Part shown: positions 10,478 through 22,369 of the stretch, piece by piece
Layout: each line of letters starts with the position of its first letter
Numbering within the stretch: the first letter of the stretch is position 1
From: Frankiales bacterium
GTDB lineage: Bacteria > Actinomycetota > Actinomycetes > Mycobacteriales > SCTD01
Reading direction: 5' to 3'
DNA length: 63,407 bases
NCBI GenBank assembly: GCA_025965475.1
Contig: JAOPWV010000200.1
Span: 1-63,407, forward strand
The notes under the pieces: generated by a model
Databases searched by the model: none
The model's input: the letters and a program-made list of their open reading frames with translations, nothing else
Told to the model about the DNA's origin: nothing
Position numbers and translations under genes: made by a program

Positions 10478-11710
10478 TCAGGCGCGGGTGTATCCAGGGA
10501 CCAGCTCCTGGGCCAGCTGTTCGAGGAACAACCCGATGTCGGTGACGATGCCCACCGCCTGGGACGAGCCGCGGTCGGCCAGCTTGGTCACCGTCGCCGG
10601 GTTGATGTCGACGCTCACCAGCGGCACCGACGCGGGCAGCAGGTTGCCGGTGGCGATGGAGTGCAGCATCGTCGCGACCATGATCGCGAACCCGACGCCG
10701 GGCAGCTGCGCACGCATCGCCCGCTGACCCTCGATGACGTCGGTGTAGACGTCCGGCAGCGGACCGTCGTCGCGGACCGACCCGACCAACACGTACGCCT
10801 TGCCGGCCGTCACCACTGCGTGCATCACTCCGCCGGTGAGGGTGCCGTCCTCGACCGCCGCCGCGATGGAGCCGGACCGCCGGATCCGGTTGATGGCCCG
10901 GATGTGGTGCTCGTGGCCGTGCTCGACACCCTTGCCCTGCGCGAGGTCGACGCCGAGCGACGTACCGAACAGCGCGGACTCGATGTCGTGGGTGGCCAAC
11001 GCGTTCCCGGCGAACAGCACGTCGACGAAGTCGTGCTCCACCAGCGCGACCATGGCCGGGGCCGCTCCGGTGTGCACGATCGCCGGGCCACCGACCCAGA
11101 GGATCCTGCCGCCCTCGGCCTTCACCTCCCGCATGCGCTGCGCGATCTGCCGGACCAGCAGGGCCTGCGGCTTCTCGCTCGACACGGCGGAACTCATGAA
11201 CGCGAAGGCCGACCCGTCGGCCCTGTGCTCGCGCGGGGGCAGCACCACCTTGACGCCCCCAGCGCCGCAGACGACGCGGTCGCCCGCCTTCACATCGCTC
11301 ACCGGCACGGTGCGGATCCGGTTCCCCTCGACGAGGAGCCCGCAGTCCATCTCCGGCTGCTCGACCGGGACCCACTGGCCGTCCAGGCGGACGACGGTCT
11401 CGAGGTTCGTCGTCGAGTAGAAGTCCTCCGGGAACACCCCGTCGCGGTCGCACGAGCGGACGACGGCCTCGCCGGGATCGACGAGGTTGACCCCGTGCGC
11501 CTGCAGGCGCATGAGCAGCCGTTGGAGGGACTCCTCGTCCTCGGCCGACACGATGATCCAGGCGTGCGACTCGTCGTCGTGCGCGCGCCCTACGTCGAGC
11601 CGGTCGATCGCGTAGTCGCCGCCGTACCCGAGAACGTCGTCGAGGATGCGGGCGAGCACCCCCGCGTCCATGAGGTGCCCACTGATCTCGACGGTCTCGC
11701 TCGCCGGCAC
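10478..11710 (-). CDS. TIGR00300/LOR-SDH family protein (archaeal-type ornithine cyclodeaminase-like)
   Basis: SGHLMDAGVLARILDDVLGYGGDY N-terminal LOR-like domain and conserved C-terminal domain. Confidence 0.75.
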   Translation of the reverse strand: MPASETVEISGHLMDAGVLARILDDVLGYGGDYAIDRLDVGRAHDDESHAWIIVSAEDEESLQRLLMRLQAHGVNLVDPGEAVVRSCDRDGVFPEDFYSTTNLETVVRLDGQWVPVEQPEMDCGLLVEGNRIRTVPVSDVKAGDRVVCGAGGVKVVLPPREHRADGSAFAFMSSAVSSEKPQALLVRQIAQRMREVKAEGGRILWVGGPAIVHTGAAPAMVALVEHDFVDVLFAGNALATHDIESALFGTSLGVDLAQGKGVEHGHEHHIRAINRIRRSGSIAAAVEDGTLTGGVMHAVVTAGKAYVLVGSVRDDGPLPDVYTDVIEGQRAMRAQLPGVGFAIMVATMLHSIATGNLLPASVPLVSVDINPATVTKLADRGSSQAVGIVTDIGLFLEQLAQELVPGYTRA

Positions 11711-11734
11711 GCGTCGCTCCTGTCCTGGGAAGGG

Positions 11735-12646
11735 CTAGACGACGGCGCCGTCGTCGGGCCCGCTGTCGGTCGGGGGGGCGTCCCGCATGTGCCAGACGAG
11801 GGCGCCGGCGCCCCCGAGCATGAGCAGGATCCCGAGCAGGCCCAGGCCGAGCGAGGAGACCTGACCCACGAGGTTCGGGGCGAACACGAGAACGAGGCCG
11901 AGGACGAGCGCGACCACCGCGCCGACGGTGTGGCGCCGGATCCTCGGCACGGGAGGGGGCGGCGGCGGCACGTAGTGGTGCTGGTCCTCGAGCGCCCCGG
12001 GCTCGATCCAGGCGGGCAGTTCGTCGTCCTGCTCGTCGGGACGGCGGCGCGCCCGGCTCTCCTGCCGGGCATCCTCGCCGGGCGGCGTCACCGGTCCGGC
12101 GGGGCGCTCCTCGAGGTCCTCGGAGACCGGCCAGGGCGGGACCGGGTGGTCGCTGTCGCGGCTCCACGCCTCGACGATCTGCCGCCATGCCTCGTCGGGG
12201 TCCTCCGCCGCATCGGGGCCCGCGGGAGCAGGGGTACCGGGCGGCTCGGGCAGCAGCGGTGGCTTGAGGACCTTGGCGGCCGCGGTCCGCGGCACCGGCT
12301 GCACGAACCCGTGGGCCGTCGCGCCCGGCTGTTCCTCGGCGAGCAGGGCGGTCAGCTCGGCCACCTCGGCCCCGACGACGGCCCGAGCCTCGTCGGCGCG
12401 GGTCGGGTCGACCCAGAGCCGGTCGAGGGGCCGTTTGGGCGGTGCCACGGCGCGCGAGACGTTGTCGACGGCGCCGACCGTGGGCTCGACGTACGCCGGC
12501 ACGCCGACGGCGCCGAGGCTCTCCAGCAGCGCCTCGGACAGGCGCGGGTCGAGGTCGACGAGCGCGCCCCACTCGGCGGAGTGCAGCCCGTTGGTCCGGC
12601 GCCCCGATGGGGGCGGCGACCCCGGTGGGGGAGGCAGGGTGGTCAT
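11735..12646 (-). CDS. Hypothetical membrane protein, proline-rich linker and two C-terminal TM helices
   Basis: Low-complexity PPPPPP then RHTVGAVVALVLGLVLVFAPNLVGQVSSLGLGLLGILLMLGGAGALVW. Confidence 0.7.
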   Translation of the reverse strand: MTTLPPPPGSPPPSGRRTNGLHSAEWGALVDLDPRLSEALLESLGAVGVPAYVEPTVGAVDNVSRAVAPPKRPLDRLWVDPTRADEARAVVGAEVAELTALLAEEQPGATAHGFVQPVPRTAAAKVLKPPLLPEPPGTPAPAGPDAAEDPDEAWRQIVEAWSRDSDHPVPPWPVSEDLEERPAGPVTPPGEDARQESRARRRPDEQDDELPAWIEPGALEDQHHYVPPPPPPVPRIRRHTVGAVVALVLGLVLVFAPNLVGQVSSLGLGLLGILLMLGGAGALVWHMRDAPPTDSGPDDGAVV

Positions 12647-12657
12647 GTGCAGCCGTC

Positions 12658-13446
12658 CTACGCGGCGGCCGGCGCGTGGGTGCGCACGAAGTCCACGCTG
12701 CCCGCGAAGATCGTCGGGGCGTCGTTGTCGAGCGTCGCGACGTGGTAGCTGTCCTCGAGGATGCGCTCCTCGATGGTGCCACCGGCGCAGCCCTCGAGCA
12801 GCAGGCGACCGCTCAGCGGCTCGACCACATGGTCGACCCGGCTGCGGTACGCGAGCACCGGGCAGGTGATGCGGTGCAGGTCCTTGCGCACCACCGGCCA
12901 GGCCGCCTGCAGCGACGCGAAGGCCTTGAGGGGCACCCGGTCGTACGCCAGCTCGGTGACGCCCTCCTTCTTGATGTCGCTGCCGACGCCGGGAAGGGAC
13001 GGGAGCACCTTCGACAGCAACGGTGCGAATCGGGCGTCCTTGCGCTCGGTGGACACCGACGCGTTGACGAGGACCAGCCCGGCCACCTGGTCGCCGCGCT
13101 CCTCGGCCAGCCGCAGCACGAGCGTGCCGCCCATCGACAGGCCCATCGCGAACACCGTGTCGCAGCGGCCGCGCACATCGTCGAAGGCCCGCTCGATCTC
13201 GGCGTACCAGTCGGAGAAGCGGGTGGCGTTCATGTCCTGCCAGCGGGTCCCGTGTCCGGGCAGTCGCGGGGCGGCGACCGTCAGGCCGACCGCGGCCAGG
13301 TGCTCGGCCCAGGGCCGCATCGACTGGGTCGTGCCCGTGAATCCATGGCTGAGCAGGACGCCGACAGGCCCGCCGGTCAGGTCGATGGGCTCGGCACCGG
13401 GCAGCACGGGCACGGCGGTCCTCGTCTCGTCGCAGGTGGGTTGCAT
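12658..13446 (-). CDS. Alpha/beta hydrolase (carboxylesterase/monoacylglycerol lipase-like)
   Basis: LLSHGFTGT, GLSMGG nucleophile elbow, DSYHVATLDND catalytic His region. Confidence 0.88.
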   Translation of the reverse strand: MQPTCDETRTAVPVLPGAEPIDLTGGPVGVLLSHGFTGTTQSMRPWAEHLAAVGLTVAAPRLPGHGTRWQDMNATRFSDWYAEIERAFDDVRGRCDTVFAMGLSMGGTLVLRLAEERGDQVAGLVLVNASVSTERKDARFAPLLSKVLPSLPGVGSDIKKEGVTELAYDRVPLKAFASLQAAWPVVRKDLHRITCPVLAYRSRVDHVVEPLSGRLLLEGCAGGTIEERILEDSYHVATLDNDAPTIFAGSVDFVRTHAPAAA

Positions 13447-13556
13447 CGTCGCACGACGCCCGGTCCGGCAGGCCCCGTTGCCCGCCGCGGCCGGCGGGCC
13501 TAGGGTTCCGGGAAGGCCCGAGAGACGGTCCGCCGGGTGCAAGGGGGGCGAGCAGG

Positions 13557-14297
13557 TTGTTCTACTGGCTCCTCAAGGGCTTTCTGACGCCGATCCTGCG
13601 CACGCTGTTCCGTCCGTGGGTCGAGGGCGGCGAGCGCGTGCCGTCCGAGGGCGGGGCGATCCTGGCCAGCAACCACTTGTCGTTCTCCGACTCGATCTTC
13701 CTGCCGCTCGTCGTCCCGCGCCGGATCACCTTCCTCGCCAAGGCCGACTACTTCACCGGCAAGGGCGTGAAGGGCAAGCTGAAGAGGGGCTTCTTCAGCG
13801 GCGTGGGTCAGGTCCCGATCGACCGCAGCGGCGGTGCCGCCTCCGAGGCGGCGCTCGTCACCGGCCGCCGGATCCTCGCCGACGGACGGCTGCTCGGGCT
13901 CTACCCGGAGGGGACCCGCTCGCCGGACGGCCGGCTCTACCGCGGCAAGACGGGCGTCGCCCGGATGGCCCTCGAGTGCGGTGTGCCGGTGATCCCCGTC
14001 GCGATGATCAACACCGATGTGGTCCAGCCCACCGGCAAGAAGATCCCCAACATCGGCCGGGTGGGTGTCCGCATCGGCAAGCCGCTGGACTTCAGCCGGT
14101 ACGCCGGCATGGAGGGCGACCGGTTCGTCCTGCGGTCCATCACCGACGAGATCATGTACGAGCTGATGTTGCTGTCGGGTCAGGAGTACGTCGACCAGTA
14201 CGCCACCAAGGCCAAGGCCGACATCGAGCTGGCGAAGACCGCGGCCCGCGAGGCGATGGTCAGCGACGACCCGGCGCCGGAGCGACGGGCCAGCTAG
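13557..14297 (+). CDS. plsC: 1-acyl-sn-glycerol-3-phosphate acyltransferase (Rv2182c-like)
   Basis: NHLSFSD acyltransferase motif, YPEGTRSPDG; TTG start. Confidence 0.9.
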   Translation: MFYWLLKGFLTPILRTLFRPWVEGGERVPSEGGAILASNHLSFSDSIFLPLVVPRRITFLAKADYFTGKGVKGKLKRGFFSGVGQVPIDRSGGAASEAALVTGRRILADGRLLGLYPEGTRSPDGRLYRGKTGVARMALECGVPVIPVAMINTDVVQPTGKKIPNIGRVGVRIGKPLDFSRYAGMEGDRFVLRSITDEIMYELMLLSGQEYVDQYATKAKADIELAKTAAREAMVSDDPAPERRAS

Positions 14298-15773
14298 CTA
14301 GAGCTCCTGCTCCCAGCCCTTGGCCCTTTCCACGGCCCGGGTCCACCGCGGGTACGTCCCGTCGTCGCGCACCCCGTCGGCCGGCTCGAACCGGCGGTCC
14401 AGCCGCCAGGTGTCGATGAGTTCCTGCCGGCTCGACCACACGCCGGTGCCGAGCCCGGCGAGGAACGCGGCGCCCAGGGCGGTGGTCTCCAGCACCTCCG
14501 GGCGCTGGACGGGCACCCCGAGCTGGTCGGCCTGCAGCTGGCAGAGCAGGTCGTTGGCCGACGCGCCGCCGTCGACCTGCAACTGGGGCACCTCGCAGCC
14601 GGCCTCGCTGGTCATCGCGTCGACGACGTCGCGTACCTCGAAGGCGATCGCGTCCAGGGTGGCCCTGGCGAGGTGGGCGCGGGTCGTGCCGCGGGTGATG
14701 CCGAGGACGGTGCCCCGCGCATCCGGGTCCCAGTGCGGGGCGCCGAGGCCGGTCAGGGCGGGCACGAACACGACACCGCCGCTGTCCGGGACGGAGCGGG
14801 CCAGCGCCTCGATCTCGGCGGCCGAGCCGATGAGCTGCAGCCCGTCGCGCAGCCACTGCACGGCGGAGCCGGTGACGAAGACCGAACCCTCCAGTGCGTA
14901 GACGAGCGACCCGTCGGGCTCCATCCACGCGACCGTCGTCAGCAGCCGGTCGGACAGCACCGGCGCGCTCCCCGTGTTGACCAGCACGAACGAGCCGGTG
15001 CCGTACGTGCACTTCGAGCGGCCGACCTCGTAGCAGCCCTGCCCGAACAGCGCCGCCTGCTGGTCGCCCGCGATCCCGGCGATGGGCAGGTCCAGGCCGA
15101 GGAAGGCGTCGGGGTCGGTGCGCCCGATCTCGCCGTACGACGGGACGATCTCGGGCAGCGCCGAGCGCGGCACACCGAACAGCTCGCACAGCTCGTCGCT
15201 CCAGCCTCCCTTGCGCAGGTCGTAGAGCAGGGTGCGGCTGGCGTTCGAGGCGTCGGTGACGTGCCGGCCGCCGCCGGTCAGGCGGGCCACGACGTACGCG
15301 TCGACGGTGCCGACGACGAGGCTGCCGTCGGTCACGCCCGCCCACGTCGCCGCGTCGTTCTCCGCCAGCCACCGGAGCTTGGTCGCCGTGAAGTACGGGT
15401 CCAGCCGCAACCCGGTCAGTTCGGCGACCCGCGCCTCGTGCCCGTCGCTCTTGAGCTGGTCGCACAGCTGCGTCGTACGGCGGTCCTGCCAGACGATCGC
15501 GCGGCGCGGGGCGGACAGCCGCTCCCGGGCCCAGACGACGGCCGTCTCGCGCTGGTTGGTCACCCCGACGGCCGTGACGCGCTGGTCGCGCAGGGCCACC
15601 CGGCAGGCCTGCAGCACGGAGACCCAGATCTCCTCCGGCTCGTGCTCCACCCAGCCGGGCCGGGGAAAGTGCTGCGGGAACTCCTGGTAGCCCCGGCTCA
15701 GGACCCGGCCGTCCTCGCCGACGACGAGCGCCGCGACGCCGGTGGTCCCGGCGTCGACGGCCAGGACGCTCAC
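14298..15773 (-). CDS. glpK: FGGY carbohydrate kinase, glycerol kinase-like
   Basis: DAGTTGVAALV, GWVEHEPEEIW, NQRETAVVW, QDRRT, KCTYGTGSFVL, LQVDGGASAND; GTG start at 15773. Confidence 0.88.
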   Translation of the reverse strand: MSVLAVDAGTTGVAALVVGEDGRVLSRGYQEFPQHFPRPGWVEHEPEEIWVSVLQACRVALRDQRVTAVGVTNQRETAVVWARERLSAPRRAIVWQDRRTTQLCDQLKSDGHEARVAELTGLRLDPYFTATKLRWLAENDAATWAGVTDGSLVVGTVDAYVVARLTGGGRHVTDASNASRTLLYDLRKGGWSDELCELFGVPRSALPEIVPSYGEIGRTDPDAFLGLDLPIAGIAGDQQAALFGQGCYEVGRSKCTYGTGSFVLVNTGSAPVLSDRLLTTVAWMEPDGSLVYALEGSVFVTGSAVQWLRDGLQLIGSAAEIEALARSVPDSGGVVFVPALTGLGAPHWDPDARGTVLGITRGTTRAHLARATLDAIAFEVRDVVDAMTSEAGCEVPQLQVDGGASANDLLCQLQADQLGVPVQRPEVLETTALGAAFLAGLGTGVWSSRQELIDTWRLDRRFEPADGVRDDGTYPRWTRAVERAKGWEQEL

Positions 15774-16582
15774 AGCGCCGCCGCCTCGCGCAGCTGCTCG
15801 AGGACGACGGGGTCGATGCCGCCCGGGACGAGGCGCTCCTCGAAGTTCTCGACCCCGGCCCAGTCCTTCAGGGAGGCGAAGCCGAGACGGCCCAGCAGGT
15901 CCTGGACCTCCTGGGCGAGATCGCCGGTCAGCGGGAGGACGGCGTCCGGATCCGGCGTCCCGAAGTAGAGGTCGTGCAGGTCGAGCAGCCGGCCCAGCTC
16001 GGGGACCGGGTCCTTGTGGTCGTCCACCCGGAGGTCGACGAGGATGTCGCTGCCGCCGCCGTACCCGCCGGCCTCGCTCACCACGAGCAGCGCCGCGCTC
16101 TGCCGGCCGCGCCTGTCGCCGCCCGCGCGGTCGGCGGCCAGCAGCGACTGGTGCAGCCGGCGGCTCAGCGGGCCGGCTGTCCCCTCGAAGGCCTGGGCGA
16201 GCGTGTCGACGACCTCCGGCCCGGTGAGGATGTTGCCCTGGGCGGCGTAGCCGTCGCCGGTGCGCCCGCCGGCCCACCCGTTGCAGCCGCTGCCGGTGAA
16301 GGTCGCGGCGCCGCCGTCCCGGTCGACGATGCCCGCCTGGCGCTGCTCGCGCTGCTCGTCCGCACCGGTCAGCGCGTCGAGCACGTCCGGTGCCGATCGG
16401 CCCTCGGCGAGCATCCGCAGGCCGTCCGGCCGGTAGGCGAGGTTCGCGAAGGACTGGGTCGCGAGGGCGCCCGCGCCGTACTGCGCCGCAGGGACGGCGG
16501 CGCCGACCGCGAGGAACTTGCTGGCGACCGCGACCCCCCATTGGGAGCCGTCGGCGCTACGGGCCACGATCGAGAACGTCAT
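15770..16582 (-). CDS. DUF1028 (Ntn-hydrolase-like) protein
   Basis: MTFSIVARSADGSQWGVAVASKFLAVGA N-terminus and GSGCNGWAGG; 4-nt overlap with glpK. Confidence 0.85.
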   Translation of the reverse strand: MTFSIVARSADGSQWGVAVASKFLAVGAAVPAAQYGAGALATQSFANLAYRPDGLRMLAEGRSAPDVLDALTGADEQREQRQAGIVDRDGGAATFTGSGCNGWAGGRTGDGYAAQGNILTGPEVVDTLAQAFEGTAGPLSRRLHQSLLAADRAGGDRRGRQSAALLVVSEAGGYGGGSDILVDLRVDDHKDPVPELGRLLDLHDLYFGTPDPDAVLPLTGDLAQEVQDLLGRLGFASLKDWAGVENFEERLVPGGIDPVVLEQLREAAAL

Positions 16583-16621
16583 GCATCCGGACCCTACGCA
16601 GGCGCAGGGCATCATCGGCGG

Positions 16622-17107
16622 GTGAGGTTCTTCTACGACGCCGAGTTCGGCGTCACCGCGCCCGTGATCACGCTGATCTCGATCGGGGTGGTCGCCGAGG
16701 ACGGGCGCGAGTACTACGCGGTCTCGAGCGAGTTCGACCCCCTGGACGTGCACCCCTGGGTGCGGGACACCGTGCTGCCGCAGCTGCCACCGGCCTCGAC
16801 GTGGAAGCCGCGCTCGCAGATCCGCGCCGAGCTGCTCGACTTCCTCGGCGCCGACCCCGTGCTGTGGGCCTGGTACGGCGCGTACGACCACGTGGCGCTG
16901 TGCCAGCTGTGGGGACAGATGCCGGAGCTGCCCCGCGCGCTGCCGCGCTTCACGATGGATGTCCGCCAACTGTGGGAACACCTTGGGCGGCCGGCGATGC
17001 CGGTGCAGGGCGAGGGGCTGCACGACGCGCTCGCCGACGCCCGGCACGTGAAGGTGCGCTGGGAGGCGCTCGCGGAGAAGGCCTATCCGCTGGGCATCGA
17101 CATCTAG
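16622..17107 (+). CDS. 3'-5' exoribonuclease (Rv2179c-like, DEDD family)
   Basis: FFYDAEF...GEGLHDALADARHVK; GTG start. Confidence 0.85.
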   Translation: MRFFYDAEFGVTAPVITLISIGVVAEDGREYYAVSSEFDPLDVHPWVRDTVLPQLPPASTWKPRSQIRAELLDFLGADPVLWAWYGAYDHVALCQLWGQMPELPRALPRFTMDVRQLWEHLGRPAMPVQGEGLHDALADARHVKVRWEALAEKAYPLGIDI

Positions 17108-17186
17108 CCGGAACAAGATCTTTCCGGCCCGCGGGAAGGGCCGCGGACCGATAGGTTCGACGCTCCGCGTCGTCTGGAGGCTGAAC

Positions 17187-18212
17187 GTGCGTATCGGTGT
17201 GTTGACCGGCGGGGGCGACTGTCCTGGGCTCAACGCGGTGATCCGCGCCGTCGTACGCAAGGGCGTCGAGGTCTACGGCCACGAGTTCGTCGGCTTCCGG
17301 GACGGCTGGAAGGGCCCGCTCGAGGGTCTCACGATGGAGCTCGGGGTGCCGCAGGTGCGTGGGATCCTGCCGCGCGGCGGCACCATCCTGGGCAGCAGCC
17401 GCACCAACCCGCTCAAGGTCGACAACGGCGTCGAGCGCATCCGGGAGAACCTCGACCGGCTCGGCGTCGACGCGTTGGTCGCCATCGGCGGGGAGGACAC
17501 GCTCGGCGTCGCCACGGCGCTGGCCGTCGCCGGGCTCACCGTCGTCGGCGTGCCGAAGACCATCGACAACGACCTCGGCGCCACCGACTACACGTTCGGC
17601 TTCGACACGGCGGTGCAGATCGCGGTCGAGGCGATCGACCGGCTGCACACGACCGCCGAGTCGCACCACCGGGTCCTCATCGTCGAGGTGATGGGACGGC
17701 ACGCCGGCTGGATCGCGCTGCACTCCGGGCTCGCCGGCGGCGCGAACGTCATCCTCATCCCCGAGCAGCCCTTCGACATCGACGGGGTCTGCCGCTACAT
17801 CGAGCAGCGCTTCGCCTCGCACTACGCACCGATCGTTGTCGTGGCCGAGGGGGCGACACCCAAGGCCGGCACGATCGCCCAGCAGGAGGGCGAGCTCGAC
17901 GCGTTCGGGCACATGCGGCTCGGCGGCATCGGCCTGCTGCTCGAGCGTGAGATCGAGGCACGCACCGGCTACGAGTCACGCCAGACCGTCCTCGGCCACG
18001 TGCAGCGGGGCGGTACCCCGACCGCGTACGACCGGGTGCTCGCCACCCGCTTCGGGCTGCACGCCATCGACGCGGTGCACGGGGGGGAGAGCGGCGTCAT
18101 GGTCGCGCTGCGCGGCACCGACATCGTCCGCGTGCCGCTCGAGGAGGCGACCCGGGAGCTCAAGACGGTCCCGGTGGAGCGGTACGCCGAGGCCGAGGTC
18201 TTCTTCGGCTGA
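17187..18212 (+). CDS. pfkA: ATP/PPi-dependent 6-phosphofructokinase
   Basis: GVLTGGGDCPGLNAVIR, GGEDTLG, PKTIDND, EVMGRHAGWIA, LGHVQRGG. Confidence 0.93.
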   Translation: MRIGVLTGGGDCPGLNAVIRAVVRKGVEVYGHEFVGFRDGWKGPLEGLTMELGVPQVRGILPRGGTILGSSRTNPLKVDNGVERIRENLDRLGVDALVAIGGEDTLGVATALAVAGLTVVGVPKTIDNDLGATDYTFGFDTAVQIAVEAIDRLHTTAESHHRVLIVEVMGRHAGWIALHSGLAGGANVILIPEQPFDIDGVCRYIEQRFASHYAPIVVVAEGATPKAGTIAQQEGELDAFGHMRLGGIGLLLEREIEARTGYESRQTVLGHVQRGGTPTAYDRVLATRFGLHAIDAVHGGESGVMVALRGTDIVRVPLEEATRELKTVPVERYAEAEVFFG

Positions 18213-18352
18213 GTACGGCAGCACGATGAGGCGGTGGGTATGGATTCCGCCCGCCACCTGGGCGGGTTGTCAGCGACGGGGCCCTGCGGGCAGCGCTGCC
18301 CGGCTGGACGTGGGGCACCTGTGCCTCGTGCGTCCGGGCAGCTGGGGCTCCT

Positions 18353-18375
18353 GAGCCACGATCAGCCGGACGCAA
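18353..18375. repeat. Dispersed intergenic 23-bp repeat, copy 1
   Basis: GAGCCACGATCAGCCGGACGCAA; 22/23 identical to 49583-49605. Confidence 0.7.
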
Positions 18376-18414
18376 CTGGTTCCGGTGAGTGGCAAGGGCC
18401 CGGCGAGCGGCGGG

Positions 18415-18918
18415 TCAGCCGGCGAGCAGCCGGTCGTAGCGCTCGCGGGCGGCGTCGTCGTACGCGACGAGCAACGCCTGCTCGACGGCCGTCTCCGCGG
18501 ACTGGAGCGCCCGGATCGCGATCCGGGCGGCCTCCTCCTTCGGGTAGCCGTAGACCCCCGTGGAGATGGCCGGGAAGGCGACCGACCGGGCGCCGACGTC
18601 GTCCGCCCGGGCCAGCGCCTCGGTGTACGCGGACGCGAGCTGCGCCGGCTCGCCGTGCCCGCCGCCGCGCCAGACCGGGCCGACGGCGTGGATCACCCAC
18701 TGGACCGGCGCCAGGCCGTACGCCGGGGTCGCGACGGCCGCACCGGTGCCGCAGCCGTCCGGCCAGCCCTCCCGCAACGTCGCCAGCAGCTGGGGACCGG
18801 CCGCGGCGTGCACCGCGCCGTCCACCCCGCCACCGCCGACCAGCCGGGCGTTGGCCGCCGTCACGACCGCGTCCACCGGCTGCCGGGTGATGTCACCCCT
18901 GACCACATCGATCCGCAC
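18415..18918 (-). CDS. Macro domain protein (O-acetyl-ADP-ribose deacetylase-like)
   Basis: [35 protein letters not shown]. Confidence 0.9.
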   Translation of the reverse strand: MRIDVVRGDITRQPVDAVVTAANARLVGGGGVDGAVHAAAGPQLLATLREGWPDGCGTGAAVATPAYGLAPVQWVIHAVGPVWRGGGHGEPAQLASAYTEALARADDVGARSVAFPAISTGVYGYPKEEAARIAIRALQSAETAVEQALLVAYDDAARERYDRLLAG

Positions 18919-18943
18919 GGGCCCAGCATGCTCCCTCGACTAA

Positions 18944-21302
<2,359 letters not shown>

Positions 21303-21349
21303 CTCGTTACCTTATGGCGGTTCCGTCCTCACGACAGTCCGGGAGACCC

Positions 21350-22351
21350 GTGTCCACCGTCGACCTGCGCAGCGACACCCTGACCCGGCCCACCGAGGGG
21401 ATGCGGGCCGCGATGGCGGGCGCCGAGGTGGGCGACGACGTGTACGGCGAGGACCCGTCGGTCAACGCGCTCGAGGAGCGGGTGGCGGGGATGTTCGGCC
21501 ACGAGGCCGCCGTGTTCGTCCCGACCGGGACGATGGGCAACCAGATCTGCCTGCGCCTGGTCTGCCCGCCGGCCGAGGAGCTGCTCTGCGACGCGGACGC
21601 GCACATCGTCACCTACGAGCACGGCGGCGCCGCCCAGCACGGCGGCATCCAGACCCGGACCGTGCCCGGGGGCCTCATGAGTGTGGACGCGGTCCGCACC
21701 GAGCTCCGGCCGGACGGCTGGGGCACCGTCGCGACCCGGGCGGTCAGCGTGGAACAGACGCACAACCGCGGCGGGGGAGCGGTGCACCCGCTGGAGGTCC
21801 TGCAGGAGCTGCGCTCGCTGACGGCGTCGCAGGGCATCGCCCTTCATTGCGACGGCGCCCGGATCTGGAACGCCGCGATCGCCACCGGGACCGCGCTGTC
21901 GTCGTACGGCGCCTGCTTCGACACCCTGTCGGTCTGCCTGAGCAAGGGCCTGGGCGCGCCGGTCGGCTCACTGGTCGTCACGGACGCGGCGCGGGCCGCG
22001 CACGCCAGGGTGCTCCGCAAGCGCCTCGGCGGCGGGATGCGCCAGGCCGGCCTGCTCGCGGCGGCCGGCAGCTACGCCCTCGACCACCACCTGGACCGGC
22101 TGGCCGACGACCACCGCCGGGCGCGGGTCGTCGGCGCCCCGCTGGGCGTCGTCCCGGAGACGAACATCGTGCCCGTCGACCTCACGGACACGGAGTACGA
22201 CGGGCCTGCCCTGGCCGCGGCCGCCCGCGAGCAGGGTGTGCTGCTCTCGGTCGTCGGGCCGCGCCGGGTCCGCCTGGTCACCCACCTCGACCTCGACGAC
22301 GCCGGGGCCGAGCAGGCGGCCACGGTGATGGCCGGCCTGCTCGGCCGCTGA
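21350..22351 (+). CDS. Low-specificity L-threonine aldolase
   Basis: VDLRSDTLTRPT, GDDVYGEDP, HCDGARIWNA, SVCLSKGLGAPVGS. Confidence 0.92.
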   Translation: MSTVDLRSDTLTRPTEGMRAAMAGAEVGDDVYGEDPSVNALEERVAGMFGHEAAVFVPTGTMGNQICLRLVCPPAEELLCDADAHIVTYEHGGAAQHGGIQTRTVPGGLMSVDAVRTELRPDGWGTVATRAVSVEQTHNRGGGAVHPLEVLQELRSLTASQGIALHCDGARIWNAAIATGTALSSYGACFDTLSVCLSKGLGAPVGSLVVTDAARAAHARVLRKRLGGGMRQAGLLAAAGSYALDHHLDRLADDHRRARVVGAPLGVVPETNIVPVDLTDTEYDGPALAAAAREQGVLLSVVGPRRVRLVTHLDLDDAGAEQAATVMAGLLGR

Positions 22352-22369
22352 GACGAAGCTCCTGAGGTG

